A stretch of DNA of 64,000 nucleotides from contig NZ_QLZQ01000001.1 of assembly GCF_003289925.1 (NCBI RefSeq), forward strand, positions 310,001 through 374,000, in the 5' to 3' direction. A program made the translations under genes and the position numbers. Numbering within the stretch: position 1 is the stretch's first letter; the number at the start of each line of letters is the position of its first letter. Below the pieces are notes generated by a model. The model saw only the letters and a list, made by a program, of their open reading frames with translations. It ran no database searches and had not been told where the DNA came from. Positions 8,700-17,872 of the stretch are shown piece by piece. This DNA comes from Planococcus maitriensis (lineage in GTDB: Bacteria > Bacillota > Bacilli > Bacillales_A > Planococcaceae).

Positions 8700-9305
8700 A
8701 TGATGAAACATATTTACAACCCGCCTGCGGATGCATCCAAGCCGACATTCCTGCTGCTGCACGGGACCGGCGGAACAGAGACGGACTTGCTGCCGGCAGC
8801 AGGGCATATCGATCCGGAAGCAGGCGTGCTGAGCGTTCGCGGGAATGTGTCGGAAAACGGCATGCCACGTTTTTTCAAACGCTTGTCTGAAGGCGTGTTC
8901 GATATGGAAGATTTGCGCGAACGGACAGAAGAATTGCATCAGTTTATCGGCCAGGCAGCCGATGAATACGGCTTTGACCGCAATAATGTCATTGCGCTCG
9001 GCTATTCGAATGGCGCAAACATTGCCGCGAACCTGTTGTTCTCGTACGAAGATTCATTGAAATCAGCGATTTTGCACCACCCGATGGTACCGGACCGCAA
9101 TAAGGAATTGCCGAATTTGGATGGCACCCGCGTCTTTATCGCCGCGGGGACGAACGACCCGATTTGCCCGAAAGAAGAATCGGAAGATCTGGAAAAGCTG
9201 CTGAGTGGAGCAGGCGCAGAAGTGAGCCTGCATTGGGAAAATAACGGGCACCAGCTGACGATGGACGAATTGGTTGCAGCTAAAGCTTGGTACGAAAAAG
9301 GGTAA
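8700..9305 (+). CDS. mhqD: MhqD-like carboxylesterase/hydrolase
   Basis: A 201-residue alpha/beta hydrolase. HGTGGTETDLLP (21-32) is the oxyanion-hole region, GYSNG with Ser103 is the nucleophile elbow, NDPICP carries the acid and NNGHQLT the histidine. The sequence resembles B. subtilis MhqD, which takes part in resistance to hydroquinones and other thiol-reactive electrophiles. The MhqR-type box upstream supports this. AGGAGG lies eight bases before the ATG pair at 8700/8703. It forms a single-gene unit. Confidence 0.82.
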   Translation: MMKHIYNPPADASKPTFLLLHGTGGTETDLLPAAGHIDPEAGVLSVRGNVSENGMPRFFKRLSEGVFDMEDLRERTEELHQFIGQAADEYGFDRNNVIALGYSNGANIAANLLFSYEDSLKSAILHHPMVPDRNKELPNLDGTRVFIAAGTNDPICPKEESEDLEKLLSGAGAEVSLHWENNGHQLTMDELVAAKAWYEKG

Positions 9306-9306
9306 A

Positions 9307-9340
9307 TAAAACTCCTCCGGCTCTGGGGGAGTTTTTTTTT
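9307..9340 (+). terminator. Terminator of mhqD
   Basis: AAACTCC-CC pairs with GG-GGAGTTT and runs into nine T. Confidence 0.85.
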
Positions 9341-9364
9341 GAGCCTGATTTCGTTCCGCATGCT

Positions 9365-9394
9365 TTGACAACCACGACATGCTTCGGTCATGAT
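9365..9394 (+). promoter_or_regulatory. Possible promoter of glsA
   Basis: TTGACA (9365-9370) is a perfect -35; the best -10, CATGAT, is 18 bases downstream and is weak. Confidence 0.4.
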
Positions 9395-9418
9395 TAATGA
9401 AAACGAACTGGAGGAGGG

Positions 9419-10390
9419 ATGGCGGTGCAAAACAATCCGCGCATCACCGAGCAACTTGAAGCTTGGGTGAAAGAAAACAAAGGGCATGCCGTTCTCGGCA
9501 CCACGGCCCAGTACATACCTGCCTTGGGAAAAGTCGACCCGGGCAAACTAGGGATTTGCATGATCGATGAAGATGGCCATTATTATTGTGCGGGGGACAC
9601 CGACGCCGAGTTCACCCTGCAGAGCATATCCAAAGCACTGACGTTTGTTGCGCTCAGTTGCCATTACGGTTTGGAGTTCGTATTGGAACGGGTGGACGTG
9701 GAGCCGACAGGTGAAGCATTCAACTCCATCGTGCCATTCGAGATCCATCGGCCGAATAAGCCATTCAACCCGTTCATCAATGCGGGAGCCATTACGATCT
9801 CGTCCTTGTTGCCGGGACAGAATGCGCAAAAGAAGTTCGAGTACTTAAAGGGCTTTCTCGAAGAATTGCTCAGCCACCCGATCGAAATCGACAAGGAAGT
9901 CTATGATTCGGAATGGGCTACTTCCCACCGCAACCGTGCGCTGGCTTATTATTTGAAAGAAGCGAACTTCCTGGAACTCGAAGTGGAAGAAGCGCTCGAC
10001 ATCTATATCAGCCAATGCGCCATCAAAGTGTCAGTGAAAGACCTGGCGCTTCTCGGTTTGATCCTTGCCTATGACGGCTACAACCCGATCACTAAAGTGA
10101 AGCATTTTTCCGAAGAAATCGCACAGGTGACGAAAGTATTGATGGTCACTTGCGGCATGTATAATTCATCCGGGAATTTCGCTGCGCATGTCGGCATTCC
10201 GGCGAAAAGCGGCGTTTCAGGCGGCATCATGGCGGCCGTTCCACCCAAGCTCCATTCGCAAACCTATGAATTCCGCGCAGGAGCGGGGATCGGCGTTTAT
10301 GGCCCGGCGATTGATGTTCAAGGGAACAGCGCAGCCGGCACAATGATGCTCCGGCAAATTTCAAAAGAGTGGGATTTAAGCATTTTTTGA
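9419..10390 (+). CDS. glsA: Glutaminase
   Basis: Hydrolyses glutamine to glutamate and ammonia. A 323-residue serine-dependent glutaminase with beta-lactamase-like fold: Ser69-x-x-Lys72 in LQSISKALTF, the PFNPFINAGAI stretch and GIPAKSGVSGG near the C-terminus. GGAGGAGGG is very close to ATG 9419 (about four bases) and ten bases from GTG 9425, so the latter (two residues shorter) may be the real start. Confidence 0.93.
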   Translation: MAVQNNPRITEQLEAWVKENKGHAVLGTTAQYIPALGKVDPGKLGICMIDEDGHYYCAGDTDAEFTLQSISKALTFVALSCHYGLEFVLERVDVEPTGEAFNSIVPFEIHRPNKPFNPFINAGAITISSLLPGQNAQKKFEYLKGFLEELLSHPIEIDKEVYDSEWATSHRNRALAYYLKEANFLELEVEEALDIYISQCAIKVSVKDLALLGLILAYDGYNPITKVKHFSEEIAQVTKVLMVTCGMYNSSGNFAAHVGIPAKSGVSGGIMAAVPPKLHSQTYEFRAGAGIGVYGPAIDVQGNSAAGTMMLRQISKEWDLSIF

Positions 10391-10410
10391 TAAAAATACC
10401 AAAACCGTGC

Positions 10411-10449
10411 AGGGCCTTGCAGTGAATCTATTTCACTGCAAGGCCTTTT
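10411..10449 (+). terminator. Terminator of glsA
   Basis: A near-perfect 14-bp stem (GGCCTTGCAGTGAA with its complement, short loop) followed by TTTT. Confidence 0.9.
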
Positions 10450-10481
10450 ATCATGGTTTTTTTCGATTTTTCTATTTATTC

Positions 10482-10506
10482 GTTTCCGGTTATGGATAGG
10501 GGGTAC
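10482..10506 (+). promoter_or_regulatory. Sigma-B-type promoter of the catalase
   Basis: GTTTCC (10482-10487), 13 bases, GGGTAC (10501-10506). This fits the sigma-B consensus GTTTAA-N12-15-GGGWAW at four of six and five of six positions. B. subtilis KatE is itself a sigma-B product. Confidence 0.6.
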
Positions 10507-10547
10507 AGAAAGACTAAGGGATACATAAAAAGATGAGGAGTGGAAAA

Positions 10548-12596
10548 ATGGCACAAGATCCGAAAAAAGTCGATGAAAACAGCAAGAACGAGCAATTGGA
10601 GCAGTACCGTTCAGATGACAGCGGCAAGGATTTGACGACGAATCAAGGGTTGAAACTATCGGAGGATGAATTTTCCTTAAAAGCGGGTGAACGCGGGCCG
10701 ACGTTGATGGAGGACTTTCATTTCCGGGAAAAAATGACCCATTTCGACCATGAGCGCATTCCAGAGCGCGTGGTCCATGCGCGCGGATTCGCGGCACACG
10801 GTGAATTCGAAGCTTATGAGTCGCTCGAGCATTTGACGAAAGCGAAGTTTTTGTCGAAAAAAAGCAAGAAAACGCCGGTCTTCGTCCGTTTTTCAACCGT
10901 AGCGGGATCACGCGGTTCAGCAGAGACGGTGCGGGACGCGCGCGGCTTTGCGACGAAGTTCTACACGGAGGAAGGCAATTACGATTTAGTCGGCAATAAC
11001 ATCCCGGTCTTCTTTATCCAGGATGCGATCAAGTTCCCGGACTTGGTCCATGCATTCAAGCCCGAGCCGCATAATGAAATTCCGCAGGCTGCGACAGCCC
11101 ATGATACGTTCTGGGATTTTGTCGCGAACAACCAGGAAGCAGCCCATATGGTCATGTGGACGATGTCTGACCGCGCCATTCCGAGGAGCTTCCGGACAAT
11201 GGATGGATTCGGCGTCCATGCATTCCGTTTCATCAATGCCGAAGGAAAATCCCATTTCGTGAAATTCACGTGGAAATCCACGCTCGGTGTCCATTCGCTC
11301 GTATGGGATGAAGCCCAGAAGATCAACGGGAAAAACCCCGACTTCCACCGGGCTGACCTGCATGAAGCCATCGAAAGCGGCGATTATCCGGAATATGAAT
11401 TGGGCGTCCAGATCGTTCCGGAAGAGGATGAGCATAAGTTCGATTTCGATTTGCTCGATGCGACAAAAATGTGGCCGCAGGAAGAGATTCCGATCCAGAT
11501 CATCGGCAAGATGACCTTGAACCGCAATGTCGATAACGTCTTTGCGGAAACCGAGCAAGTCGCATTCCATCCAGGCCATGTGGTCCCAGGAATCGATTTC
11601 TCGAACGACCCGCTTCTTCAAGGGCGGCTGTTCTCCTATACGGATACACAATTGATCCGCCTGGGCGGGCCGAATTTCCATGAATTGCCGATCAACCGAG
11701 GCGTTTGCCCGTTCCACAATAACCAGCGCGATGGCTATGGCCGCCAAACCATCAATAAAGGGAAAGTATCCTATCAGAAGAGTTCCTTCACCAATAACAC
11801 GCCGGCGCCTGTCAGCGAAGCGGAAGGCGGGTATGCCCATTACCAGGAAAAAGTGGAAGGCCGCAAAGTGCGCAAGCGCAGTGAAAGCTTTAAAGACCAC
11901 TTCTCGCAAGCCACGATGTTCTGGAACAGCATGAGCGATGCGGAAAAACAACATATCATCGAAGCGTTCAGCTTCGAGCTCGGCAAATGCGACAGCATCG
12001 ATATCCGCCAACAGATCGTGGACATGTATGCGAACGTCAATCTCAAGCTGGCACAGGAAATTGCTGCCAACATCGGCGTCAAAGCCCCTGAGACAGGAAA
12101 TACCGATACGAGCAAAAAATCACCTGCGTTAAGCCAGGAAAATACGGTTAAGTCAGCCAAGACGCGCAAGGTTGGCGTCATCGTAGCCCCTGACTTCAAC
12201 GGCAAGGAAGTCATGGAAGTATTGGAGCAGCTTGAATCCAAAGGCCTTCAATATGAAATCATCAGCGAGAAGCAAGGGAAGCTGGATGCAGGAAACGGCA
12301 AACAACTGAAAATCGACCATACCTTCACGACAGCGGACCCGGTATTGTTCGACGCCATCTATGCAGTAGGCGGCCCCGATGTCAGCAAGAAGTTCGCCCG
12401 GAACACCGCTTATTATGTAACGGAAGCGTTCGGGCACTTCAAGCCGATCGGTGCAACACATGAAGGCAAGAAATGGCTGGATGCCAATGGCTACACCGGC
12501 GAACCGGGAGTCGTCACGGATGATTCCATGAAAGGATTCGCAGATAGCTTTATCGAGGCAATCACAGCGCACCGCCACTGGACTCGGGAAGTTTGA
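10548..12596 (+). CDS. katE: Large-subunit catalase (HPII/KatE type)
   Basis: Disproportionates hydrogen peroxide. At 682 residues it is a large-subunit clade catalase: a heme core (about 30-520) with the catalytic His in VVHARGFAAHG, the FVRFSTVAGSRGSAETVRDARGFATKFYTEEG block, and the proximal RLFSYTDTQ tyrosine, followed by a DJ-1/PfpI-like domain from about residue 540 (RKVGVIVAPDFNG). The start is ATG 10548, eight bases after GAGGAG; an in-frame ATG at 10533 covers that site. It is monocistronic with a sigma-B-type promoter, as expected of a general stress catalase. Confidence 0.95.
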   Translation: MAQDPKKVDENSKNEQLEQYRSDDSGKDLTTNQGLKLSEDEFSLKAGERGPTLMEDFHFREKMTHFDHERIPERVVHARGFAAHGEFEAYESLEHLTKAKFLSKKSKKTPVFVRFSTVAGSRGSAETVRDARGFATKFYTEEGNYDLVGNNIPVFFIQDAIKFPDLVHAFKPEPHNEIPQAATAHDTFWDFVANNQEAAHMVMWTMSDRAIPRSFRTMDGFGVHAFRFINAEGKSHFVKFTWKSTLGVHSLVWDEAQKINGKNPDFHRADLHEAIESGDYPEYELGVQIVPEEDEHKFDFDLLDATKMWPQEEIPIQIIGKMTLNRNVDNVFAETEQVAFHPGHVVPGIDFSNDPLLQGRLFSYTDTQLIRLGGPNFHELPINRGVCPFHNNQRDGYGRQTINKGKVSYQKSSFTNNTPAPVSEAEGGYAHYQEKVEGRKVRKRSESFKDHFSQATMFWNSMSDAEKQHIIEAFSFELGKCDSIDIRQQIVDMYANVNLKLAQEIAANIGVKAPETGNTDTSKKSPALSQENTVKSAKTRKVGVIVAPDFNGKEVMEVLEQLESKGLQYEIISEKQGKLDAGNGKQLKIDHTFTTADPVLFDAIYAVGGPDVSKKFARNTAYYVTEAFGHFKPIGATHEGKKWLDANGYTGEPGVVTDDSMKGFADSFIEAITAHRHWTREV

Positions 12597-12644
12597 TAAA
12601 ATATGGTGGAAAAGTAGTATTTTGGCACATTTCGAACCGGATAT

Positions 12645-12669
12645 GTTTAATAACATAACTGAGGGGTAT
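12645..12669 (+). promoter_or_regulatory. Sigma-B promoter of the general stress protein
   Basis: GTTTAA (12645-12650), 13 bases, GGGTAT (12664-12669): a perfect sigma-B promoter. Confidence 0.88.
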
Positions 12670-12720
12670 TTTCAAGACTAGAAAGCAAAAAAACTTCTCA
12701 AAAAAATGGAGGAATTTGAA

Positions 12721-13827
12721 ATGGCTAACAATAAATTCATGGGAACATTCGACACAGAAACAGAAGTACTGAAAAAAATCGAAGACATGAAAGCGCAAGG
12801 CTCACGTGAAGAAGACATGTACGTGATGGCCCGCAACGAAGACCAGATTTCAATGGTGCGCGGAAGAACAGACGTGGATTATAAATCATCTGAAGGCAAT
12901 TGGATGGATAAATTCATGGGCTTCCTATCAGGCAATGAACCGACGCGTGAAGCCTTCTCCAATATGGGTGTAGACGAAGCGGAAGCAGACCGCTACTATA
13001 ACGAAGTGCAAAACGGCAAGATCCTCTTGTTCGTCGACCGCGAGTTCGGCGCGAACTATGAAGGGGCAGCGCCTTACGATAACACAAGCTACGGCAATGT
13101 CGACAGCACGACAAGTACTACGAAAGTCGACAACTCGGCAGTGGCACGTGATGGCTTGACTGTAGATACAAATGAAAGCAATGACATGGCGTACAACACA
13201 GAGCGCGACGCACTCGGCTCCGAAACGGCCGGCGTCGACAAAGAGCGCGGTACAGGATTTGGCCTGGGAGCGGAAGACCGCACTACAACTGACGCCCATG
13301 CGGCAGGCACTCACCGTGCAACTTCGGATTTCAATGATGATGTAACGAACCGCAACCGCACAGTCGAAGATATCGACCGCGACTTGGAACGTGCAGGATC
13401 TGAAGAAGAACGCCTGCGTTTGCATGAAGAGCGTTTGCAAGTCAATAAAGAACGCGTCCAAACGGGCGAAGTCCATGTCGACAAGCATGTCGTCGAGGAA
13501 GAGCAGACACTTGAAGTGCCGGTGGAGCGTGAGGAAGTATATGTGGAGCGCCGCCCGGTGAATGAAGAAACGACGACTGGCACGCATAACTACACGGAAG
13601 GCGAAGATATTCACGTACCGGTTTCCGAAGAGCGTGTAGACGTGACGAAGAAAGATGTAGTATCTGAAGAAATTTCCATCGGGAAAAACAAAGTACAGGA
13701 TACAGAACATGTCAGTGAAACAGTCCGTAAAGAAGAAGCTGACATCCATAAAGACGGCGACTTGGTTGAAGAAGACGAATTTGACCGCAAAGACCGTACA
13801 GACCGTACAGACCGCGACAGATTATAA
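12721..13827 (+). CDS. General stress protein with GSP17M-like and DUF2382 (YsnF/AvaK) domains
   Basis: A 368-residue acidic, soluble protein. Residues 1-105 form a GSP17M/YflT-like domain (FMGTFDTETEVLKKIEDMK opening). A low-complexity hydrophilic linker rich in Thr, Asp and Asn (105-225) leads to a DUF2382 domain (225-350) with repeated EEERLRLHEERLQVNKERV and VPVEREEVYVERRPV units, ending in a charged DRTDR tail. Biochemical role unknown; relatives are stress-induced. GGAGGA is seven bases before ATG 12721. The perfect sigma-B promoter agrees with a general stress role. Confidence 0.88.
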   Translation: MANNKFMGTFDTETEVLKKIEDMKAQGSREEDMYVMARNEDQISMVRGRTDVDYKSSEGNWMDKFMGFLSGNEPTREAFSNMGVDEAEADRYYNEVQNGKILLFVDREFGANYEGAAPYDNTSYGNVDSTTSTTKVDNSAVARDGLTVDTNESNDMAYNTERDALGSETAGVDKERGTGFGLGAEDRTTTDAHAAGTHRATSDFNDDVTNRNRTVEDIDRDLERAGSEEERLRLHEERLQVNKERVQTGEVHVDKHVVEEEQTLEVPVEREEVYVERRPVNEETTTGTHNYTEGEDIHVPVSEERVDVTKKDVVSEEISIGKNKVQDTEHVSETVRKEEADIHKDGDLVEEDEFDRKDRTDRTDRDRL

Positions 13828-13840
13828 GCAAGCTGGATGA

Positions 13841-13870
13841 AAAGCGGAGGGGCCTTCCCTCCGCTTTTTT
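13841..13870 (+). terminator. Terminator of the general stress gene
   Basis: AAAGCGGAGGG pairs perfectly with CCCTCCGCTTT around a five-base loop, with T-run. Confidence 0.92.
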
Positions 13871-13921
13871 GTATGGCCAGGGTAATTCGATTATAATGGA
13901 AGCAAGCTTGGAGGGATGGAG

Positions 13922-14122
13922 ATGGACGGGAAAAAAAGAAGCGATGTAAAGCCAGGGCTTGAAGTGAACGTGATCTTGAAAAAAGACCAGCGGACCGGCA
14001 AGAAAACGAAAGGCGTCGTCAAGGATTTATTGACGAACTCCGCGACGCATCCTCACGGCATTAAAGTGCGCCTCGAGGATGGGCAAGTCGGCCGTGTTTG
14101 TGAAATTCTGGACGGCAAGTGA
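13922..14122 (+). CDS. ywbE: YwbE family protein (DUF2196)
   Basis: A 66-residue basic protein of the YwbE/DUF2196 family. The RSDVKPGLEVNVILKKDQRTGK opening and the HPHGIKVRLEDGQVGRV stretch are diagnostic; the fold is a small beta barrel and the role is unknown. GGAGGG touches ATG 13916 but is six bases from ATG 13922, so the latter is chosen. A TATAAT box lies just upstream. A 57-residue gene follows in the same unit. Confidence 0.88.
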   Translation: MDGKKRSDVKPGLEVNVILKKDQRTGKKTKGVVKDLLTNSATHPHGIKVRLEDGQVGRVCEILDGK

Positions 14123-14137
14123 AAGGAAGGGATTTGC

Positions 14138-14311
14138 ATGAGCGATCAAAAGAACAGCGATCTGCAATCATCTGACCCGAGAAGGATCGGGGCGAACCGC
14201 ACGAGCAAAGCACAGGACGAAAAAGAGCGTGTCCATGAAGATCTGGCGACTAGAAAAGACAAGCGCCAAACAGGCGACCCCGCCAAACCCCATGAACGCA
14301 ATTTTATTTGA
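14138..14311 (+). CDS. Small charged protein, 57 residues
   Basis: Not recognised. ATG 14138 follows AAGGAAGGG at eight bases, 15 bases after ywbE, and the frame stops at TGA 14309-14311 just before a terminator. The product is strongly hydrophilic: basic and acidic residues make up about half of it, with Asn, Gln and Pro scattered through and no cysteine or membrane segment, so it is probably disordered or a short helix. Position, ribosome site and terminator argue for a real gene. Confidence 0.65.
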   Translation: MSDQKNSDLQSSDPRRIGANRTSKAQDEKERVHEDLATRKDKRQTGDPAKPHERNFI

Positions 14312-14316
14312 ACGGA

Positions 14317-14345
14317 AAGCAGGCCGCTTAAATGGGCCTGCTTTT
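14317..14345 (+). terminator. Terminator of the ywbE unit
   Basis: AAGCAGGCC pairs with GGCCTGCTT; the T-run is short. Confidence 0.75.
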
Positions 14346-14387
14346 GTGCTATCATGAAAGAGATTGCCACGCAAAAAGGAGTCTACC

Positions 14388-16517
14388 ATGAGCGATTTTT
14401 TTGAACGGAAAAAACAAGAGCTCGGAGTCGAGCTGAATAAAATACAGAAAAAAGCGGTGACCAAGACAGAAGGGCCGCTATTGCTTCTCGCATGTCCCGG
14501 TTCCGGGAAAACGACAACCATGATCATGCGGATCGGCTATTTGATCGAGGAAAAAGGCGTCCAGCCGAAGCGCATCAAAGCCATCACGTTCAGCCGGGCA
14601 TCGGCAACCGATATGCTGGAACGCTATGCGCGGTTCTTTCCAGGCCTTGCGCCGGTGGACTTTTCGACTATACACAGCCTGGCTTTTCAAATCACCAGGG
14701 AATACTTATCTGCCGGCGATTACTTGATGATCGAGGGCGGCGACTCGAACCGCCTCAACAAAAAACGCTTATTGAAGGATATTTATGCCCGTGAGAATGA
14801 CGAGCCGATCACCGACGACCAATTGGAGGAATTGGTGTCGTTCATCAGTTTCGTGAAAAACAAGATGGTGCCGAAAAGAAAGTGGAAAACACTTGATGAA
14901 CCATTCCCGGGTGCCATCGATATTTTGACGGTCTACGAAGAGTTCAAAGAAAACCACGAACCGCGGCTCGTCGATTTCGATGATATGCTGACGATCGCTT
15001 TTGAAGCATTGGACACAGACCGCAAACTGCTGTCGAAGTATCAGAAACGCTGGGATTACGTCATGACCGATGAAAGCCAGGACACTTCCATGGTCCAGCA
15101 CGCCATCGTTGAAAAGCTGGTCGAAAACCATCGCAATCTATGTGTCGTGGCGGATGACGACCAGTCGATTTACACGTGGCGTGCAGCGGAGCCAAGCTAT
15201 TTGCTCAAATTCCGCCAAGTGTACCCGGATGCCTACATCATGAAGATGGAACGCAATTACCGCTCATCCGGCACTATCGTCAGTACAGCCAATCAATTCA
15301 TCAAGGCCAATAAACTGCGTCATGATAAAAACATGTTCACCGACAGGCCGGAAGGCGGACCGATCGTCATTCGCCGCCTTGCTTCCCAAGAAGCGCAGCT
15401 GAAGTATCTGTTGAAAGAACTTTCCGCTCTCGAGGAATACGGAAATGTTGCAATTCTGTACCGCAATAACTCTTCGTCAACTTTATTGATGGATGAGCTG
15501 GACCGCCTCGGCATCCCTTTCTATATGAAAGATGCGGACAACCGCTTTTTCAGCCATTGGATCGTCCAGGACATCCTAAACTTCATGCGTTTCAGTTTGC
15601 GCCCGGAGCGGGTGGATTTATACTCCAAAGTCGCTTCGAAGACGAACGCCTATTGGTCGGCGTCCCAGCTTAAGCAATTGGGGAGGATGCAGCCGACAAA
15701 GCGGCATGCTTTCGAAGAAATCACGTTAGCCATCACGATGAAGGATTACCAGCTGCGGATTATTACGGAACAGCGCAGATCGATGGACGCATTGAAGGAC
15801 ATGAAGCCTTTGAAAGTGATCCAGGCAATTCGCCGCGATATGGGCTACGACCAGATGCTCAAGAGCCGCGCAGAGAAATTCGGCATGAAGCTCGATTATT
15901 TGCAGCAGATCCTCAGCACGCTCGAACAAATCGCCGAACCGCTTCCCACGATGATGGCTTTTGCGAAACGCTTGAAACAGCTCGAGGAAGTGACAAGGCA
16001 GGCGAAAACCGAAAAGGCCGAAGATATGCTGACATTGTCCACGCTGCACAGCTCAAAAGGTTTGGAGTTTGACCGGGTCTATTTGATTGACCTGGTCGAG
16101 GGGATTGTGCCGACAGAAGAAGATGCCGATGATCCTGCTTTGCTGGAGGAAGCAAGACGCTTGTTCTATGTCGGCATGACACGGGCGAAACGCCACCTGG
16201 AATTGCTCAGTTACGACAAGGAGTCGCGCTTTGTGGAAGAAGTGCGGCGCATCGCCTTGCCGAAAATGAAGAAAGCGGAAACGTTCAACCGTTCCGCAAC
16301 GAAAGCGCCGAAAACGAAAATTACAGTGCCGCACAACCCGGACGCTGTCAGTTCCACAGAGGAATTGCAGGTGGGGGCGCAAATTCGCCATCGCGTCTTC
16401 GGGAATGGGCGGATTACGGAGTTGGACGACGAGAAAGTCGGCATCCAGTTTGCCAAAGAGCATAAAGAATTTCTGTTGGAAATTTGCCTGCAATATCAAT
16501 TGCTTGAACTGGTGTGA
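14388..16517 (+). CDS. UvrD/PcrA-like superfamily 1 helicase (YjcD type)
   Basis: A 709-residue DNA helicase. In order: Q-motif region QKKAV, Walker A ACPGSGKTTT (about 35), motif Ia TFSRASATDM, Walker B/motif II TDESQDTS, motif III DDDQSIYTWRAA, motif IV MERNYRS, motif V STLHSSKGLEFDRVYLIDLVEG, motif VI YVGMTRAKRHLEL. A Tudor-like C-terminus (HRVFGNGRI) resembles the PcrA tail that contacts RNA polymerase. It is shorter than PcrA/UvrD and closest in layout to B. subtilis YjcD. AAGGAG is eight bases before ATG 14388; an in-frame ATG at 14364 would cover that site. Confidence 0.9.
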   Translation: MSDFFERKKQELGVELNKIQKKAVTKTEGPLLLLACPGSGKTTTMIMRIGYLIEEKGVQPKRIKAITFSRASATDMLERYARFFPGLAPVDFSTIHSLAFQITREYLSAGDYLMIEGGDSNRLNKKRLLKDIYARENDEPITDDQLEELVSFISFVKNKMVPKRKWKTLDEPFPGAIDILTVYEEFKENHEPRLVDFDDMLTIAFEALDTDRKLLSKYQKRWDYVMTDESQDTSMVQHAIVEKLVENHRNLCVVADDDQSIYTWRAAEPSYLLKFRQVYPDAYIMKMERNYRSSGTIVSTANQFIKANKLRHDKNMFTDRPEGGPIVIRRLASQEAQLKYLLKELSALEEYGNVAILYRNNSSSTLLMDELDRLGIPFYMKDADNRFFSHWIVQDILNFMRFSLRPERVDLYSKVASKTNAYWSASQLKQLGRMQPTKRHAFEEITLAITMKDYQLRIITEQRRSMDALKDMKPLKVIQAIRRDMGYDQMLKSRAEKFGMKLDYLQQILSTLEQIAEPLPTMMAFAKRLKQLEEVTRQAKTEKAEDMLTLSTLHSSKGLEFDRVYLIDLVEGIVPTEEDADDPALLEEARRLFYVGMTRAKRHLELLSYDKESRFVEEVRRIALPKMKKAETFNRSATKAPKTKITVPHNPDAVSSTEELQVGAQIRHRVFGNGRITELDDEKVGIQFAKEHKEFLLEICLQYQLLELV

Positions 16518-16548
16518 TGAAGATAGACGCAGAAGTGAGGAAATATAA

Positions 16549-17823
16549 ATGAAGATCAGGGATTGGAACCGCAGCCTGAAAGTCCGGCTGGTGGGCGAGT
16601 TTTTCATGAATACAAGTTTTTGGATGGTATTCCCGTTCTTGGCGATTTATTTTGCCGAAGAGTTCGGGAAAGGGCTGGCGGGGCTATTGTTGATCGTCTC
16701 CCAAATGTTTTCCGTAGCTGCCAATTTATTTGGCGGCTATTTTGCTGACCGTTTCGGGCGCAAGCGAATGCTCGTGTCCGCTGCTGTGGCACAGGGTTTT
16801 GCGTTCTTGCTGTTCGCTGCGGCAAACTCGCCGTGGCTCAGTTCGCCCGAACTCAGTTTCGTGGCGTTCACGCTGGCCGGCATGTGCGGTTCCTTGTACT
16901 GGCCAGCGAGCCAGGCGATGATTGCGGACGTCATTCCTGAAAAATACCGGAGCGATGTATTTGCGGTGTTCTATACGACCTTGAATATTGCCGTCGTTAT
17001 CGGCCCTTTATTCGGTGCTGTGCTGTTTTTCTCTTATCGTTTCGAGTTGCTGTTGGCAGTTGCCATCATTTCGATGCTGCTCGGGCTATTATTGCGCCTG
17101 TACACTGAAGAGACCTTATCGGCTGAAGTTATGGATAAATGGAAAGAAGGGGGAGCGACTGGATGGAGAGGCGCATTGCTTTCGCAAGTGAAGGATTACG
17201 GCATCATCTTGAAAGACCGTGTCTTTTTATTGTTTGTCGTAGCGGGAGTATTGGGAGCGCAGACCTTCATGCAACTGGACCTTGTCATCCCGGTCTACTT
17301 GAAGGAAACGATTGACCGCCAAACGATCCTGGACTTCCTGGGTCGTGAATGGTCGGTGACCGGGGAAACGTCTTTCGGTATCCTGCTTGCGGAGAATGGC
17401 TTGATTGTGGCACTTCTGACAGTCGTCATTACACGGTGGATGACCAAGTTCCCCGAAAAATGGGTGTTCTTCTTCTCGGCCGTATTGTTCGGCTTATCGA
17501 TGGCGATTTTCCCGATGACTTCGTGGTTTTGGATATTCTTTGTGGCGATGGCGGTCTTTACATTTGCTGAATTGATGATTGTCGGGCTGCAGCAGAGCTT
17601 CATTTCCAAACTTGCGCCCGAATCGATGCGCGGCCAGTATTTCGCCGCGGCGAGCCTGCGCTATACGATTGGCCGGATGATTGCGCCAGTCTCCATCCCG
17701 ATGACTGCCTGGTTCGGGTTCGGCTGGACCTTTATCATCCTTGGGGCATTCGCGGTGTTGAGCGGATTCGTTTATCTATGGATGTTCCATTTATATGAAA
17801 AAAGAGCTGCCATAAGCGCATAG
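16549..17823 (+). CDS. MFS transporter, multidrug-type
   Basis: A 424-residue major facilitator protein with 12 membrane segments and a long central cytoplasmic loop (about 195-220). GGYFADRFGRKRML is motif A and the ALAGMCGSLYWPASQAMIAD region is helix 5 of drug-export type MFS proteins (B. subtilis YttB-like). Substrate unknown. The ATG follows AGTGAGG, 31 bases behind the helicase gene, so both may be one transcript. A terminator follows. Confidence 0.82.
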   Translation: MKIRDWNRSLKVRLVGEFFMNTSFWMVFPFLAIYFAEEFGKGLAGLLLIVSQMFSVAANLFGGYFADRFGRKRMLVSAAVAQGFAFLLFAAANSPWLSSPELSFVAFTLAGMCGSLYWPASQAMIADVIPEKYRSDVFAVFYTTLNIAVVIGPLFGAVLFFSYRFELLLAVAIISMLLGLLLRLYTEETLSAEVMDKWKEGGATGWRGALLSQVKDYGIILKDRVFLLFVVAGVLGAQTFMQLDLVIPVYLKETIDRQTILDFLGREWSVTGETSFGILLAENGLIVALLTVVITRWMTKFPEKWVFFFSAVLFGLSMAIFPMTSWFWIFFVAMAVFTFAELMIVGLQQSFISKLAPESMRGQYFAAASLRYTIGRMIAPVSIPMTAWFGFGWTFIILGAFAVLSGFVYLWMFHLYEKRAAISA

Positions 17824-17834
17824 CTGAGCATAGG

Positions 17835-17866
17835 AAAAAGCCTGAGCGGTTAAGCTCAGGCTTTTT
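17835..17866. terminator. Bidirectional terminator
   Basis: AAAAAGCCTGAGC and its perfect complement enclose a six-base loop, giving T-runs on both strands between convergent genes. Confidence 0.92.
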
Positions 17867-17872
17867 GCGTGA

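Noticed and set aside
10986..12011. Long minus-strand frame (341 residues) inside katE
   Set aside because: Antisense shadow of the catalase gene with shadow-like composition and no ribosome site.
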